A stretch of 6,954 bases of DNA from an uncultured Bdellovibrionales bacterium (GTDB taxonomy: Bacteria > Bdellovibrionota > Bdellovibrionia > Bdellovibrionales > UBA1609). The stretch spans positions 1 to 6,954 of the forward strand of contig CALJPJ010000282.1 of NCBI GenBank assembly GCA_937980625.1, read 5' to 3'. The position numbers were made by a program, and so were the translations under genes. The notes under the pieces are model-generated. The model saw only the letters and a program-made list of their open reading frames with translations. It did not search any database and was not told where the DNA came from. Of the stretch, positions 6,799 through 6,954 are shown piece after piece (position 1 is the first letter of the stretch; the number at the start of each line of letters is the position of its first letter).

Positions 6799-6954
6799 TT
6801 AAATTTCACTTATAAAATCTTGAAATACTTTTTTATGTAAATCTACATCCATAATAGGAGCCACAGACACCCTTACAATATAATCTTTATCGCCTTCTTT
6901 GGTAGTTCCCTGAGTTGAGGTTGCCGGTATTGTCCAATAACAACCTTTTAATTG
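6799..6954 (-). CDS. Unidentified protein, C-terminal 51 residues (5' part outside window)
   Basis: The minus-strand frame is open from the right edge to a TAA at 6801-6799, 25 bp upstream of rfbH and in the same direction. It is therefore probably the preceding gene of the same operon. The visible peptide includes GCYWTIPATSTQG, then KDYIVRVSVAPIMDV, and ends FQDFISEI. I do not recognise the family. It does not look like the end of a DdhD/AscD-type reductase, which as I recall terminates in a flavodoxin-reductase-like FFSDAF segment. A PLP-dependent decarboxylase or aminotransferase C-terminus is a possible but unproven reading. The coding potential is supported by the strand, the spacing, and normal amino-acid composition right up to the stop. 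Confidence 0.7.
   Translation of the reverse strand, partial: QLKGCYWTIPATSTQGTTKEGDKDYIVRVSVAPIMDVDLHKKVFQDFISEI

Overview
The window reads as chromosomal DNA from an AT-rich Gammaproteobacterium, possibly a marine Alteromonadales or Vibrionales type. The evidence is an OsmC-YcaO fusion protein with an Enterobacterales-like YcaO part and AT-rich codon use. The genus assignment is inference and weak. The main content is the edge of a surface polysaccharide (O-antigen or capsule) locus that includes a 3,6-dideoxyhexose pathway.

Layout. Positions 1-1336 (minus) hold the N-terminal 445 residues of the OsmC-YcaO fusion, a housekeeping-type gene that runs off the left edge. Positions 1337-1743 are about 400 bp with no gene I can defend; they hold a 66-codon minus-strand ORF, a startless 45-codon frame and a GC-rich patch. 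Positions 1744-3559 (plus) are a translationally coupled pair: an extended-SDR sugar-nucleotide reductase/epimerase and a GtrB/ArnC-like polyprenyl-phosphate glycosyltransferase. After a 78-bp convergent gap, 3638-6954 (minus) is a tight operon. In transcription order it has an unidentified gene (only its last 51 codons are inside), rfbH (CDP-4-keto-6-deoxyglucose 3-dehydrase), rfbF (glucose-1-phosphate cytidylyltransferase) and rfbG (CDP-glucose 4,6-dehydratase).

How the genes work together. RfbF makes CDP-glucose, RfbG makes CDP-4-keto-6-deoxyglucose, and RfbH (PLP plus [2Fe-2S]) removes the C3 hydroxyl with the help of a reductase (RfbI/DdhD/AscD) that is not visible here. A 4-ketoreductase is then needed to give abequose, paratose, ascarylose or a relative; the plus-strand SDR is the best candidate. 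The adjacent glycosyltransferase could load a sugar onto undecaprenyl phosphate. Linking the plus-strand pair to the CDP-sugar operon is inference from proximity and family.

I found no tRNA, rRNA, CRISPR array, insertion sequence or convincing factor-independent terminator. Nothing here is clearly a new system. The items most worth checking are the convergent split of the dideoxyhexose genes, the unidentified gene at the right edge, and the unexplained 1337-1743 interval.
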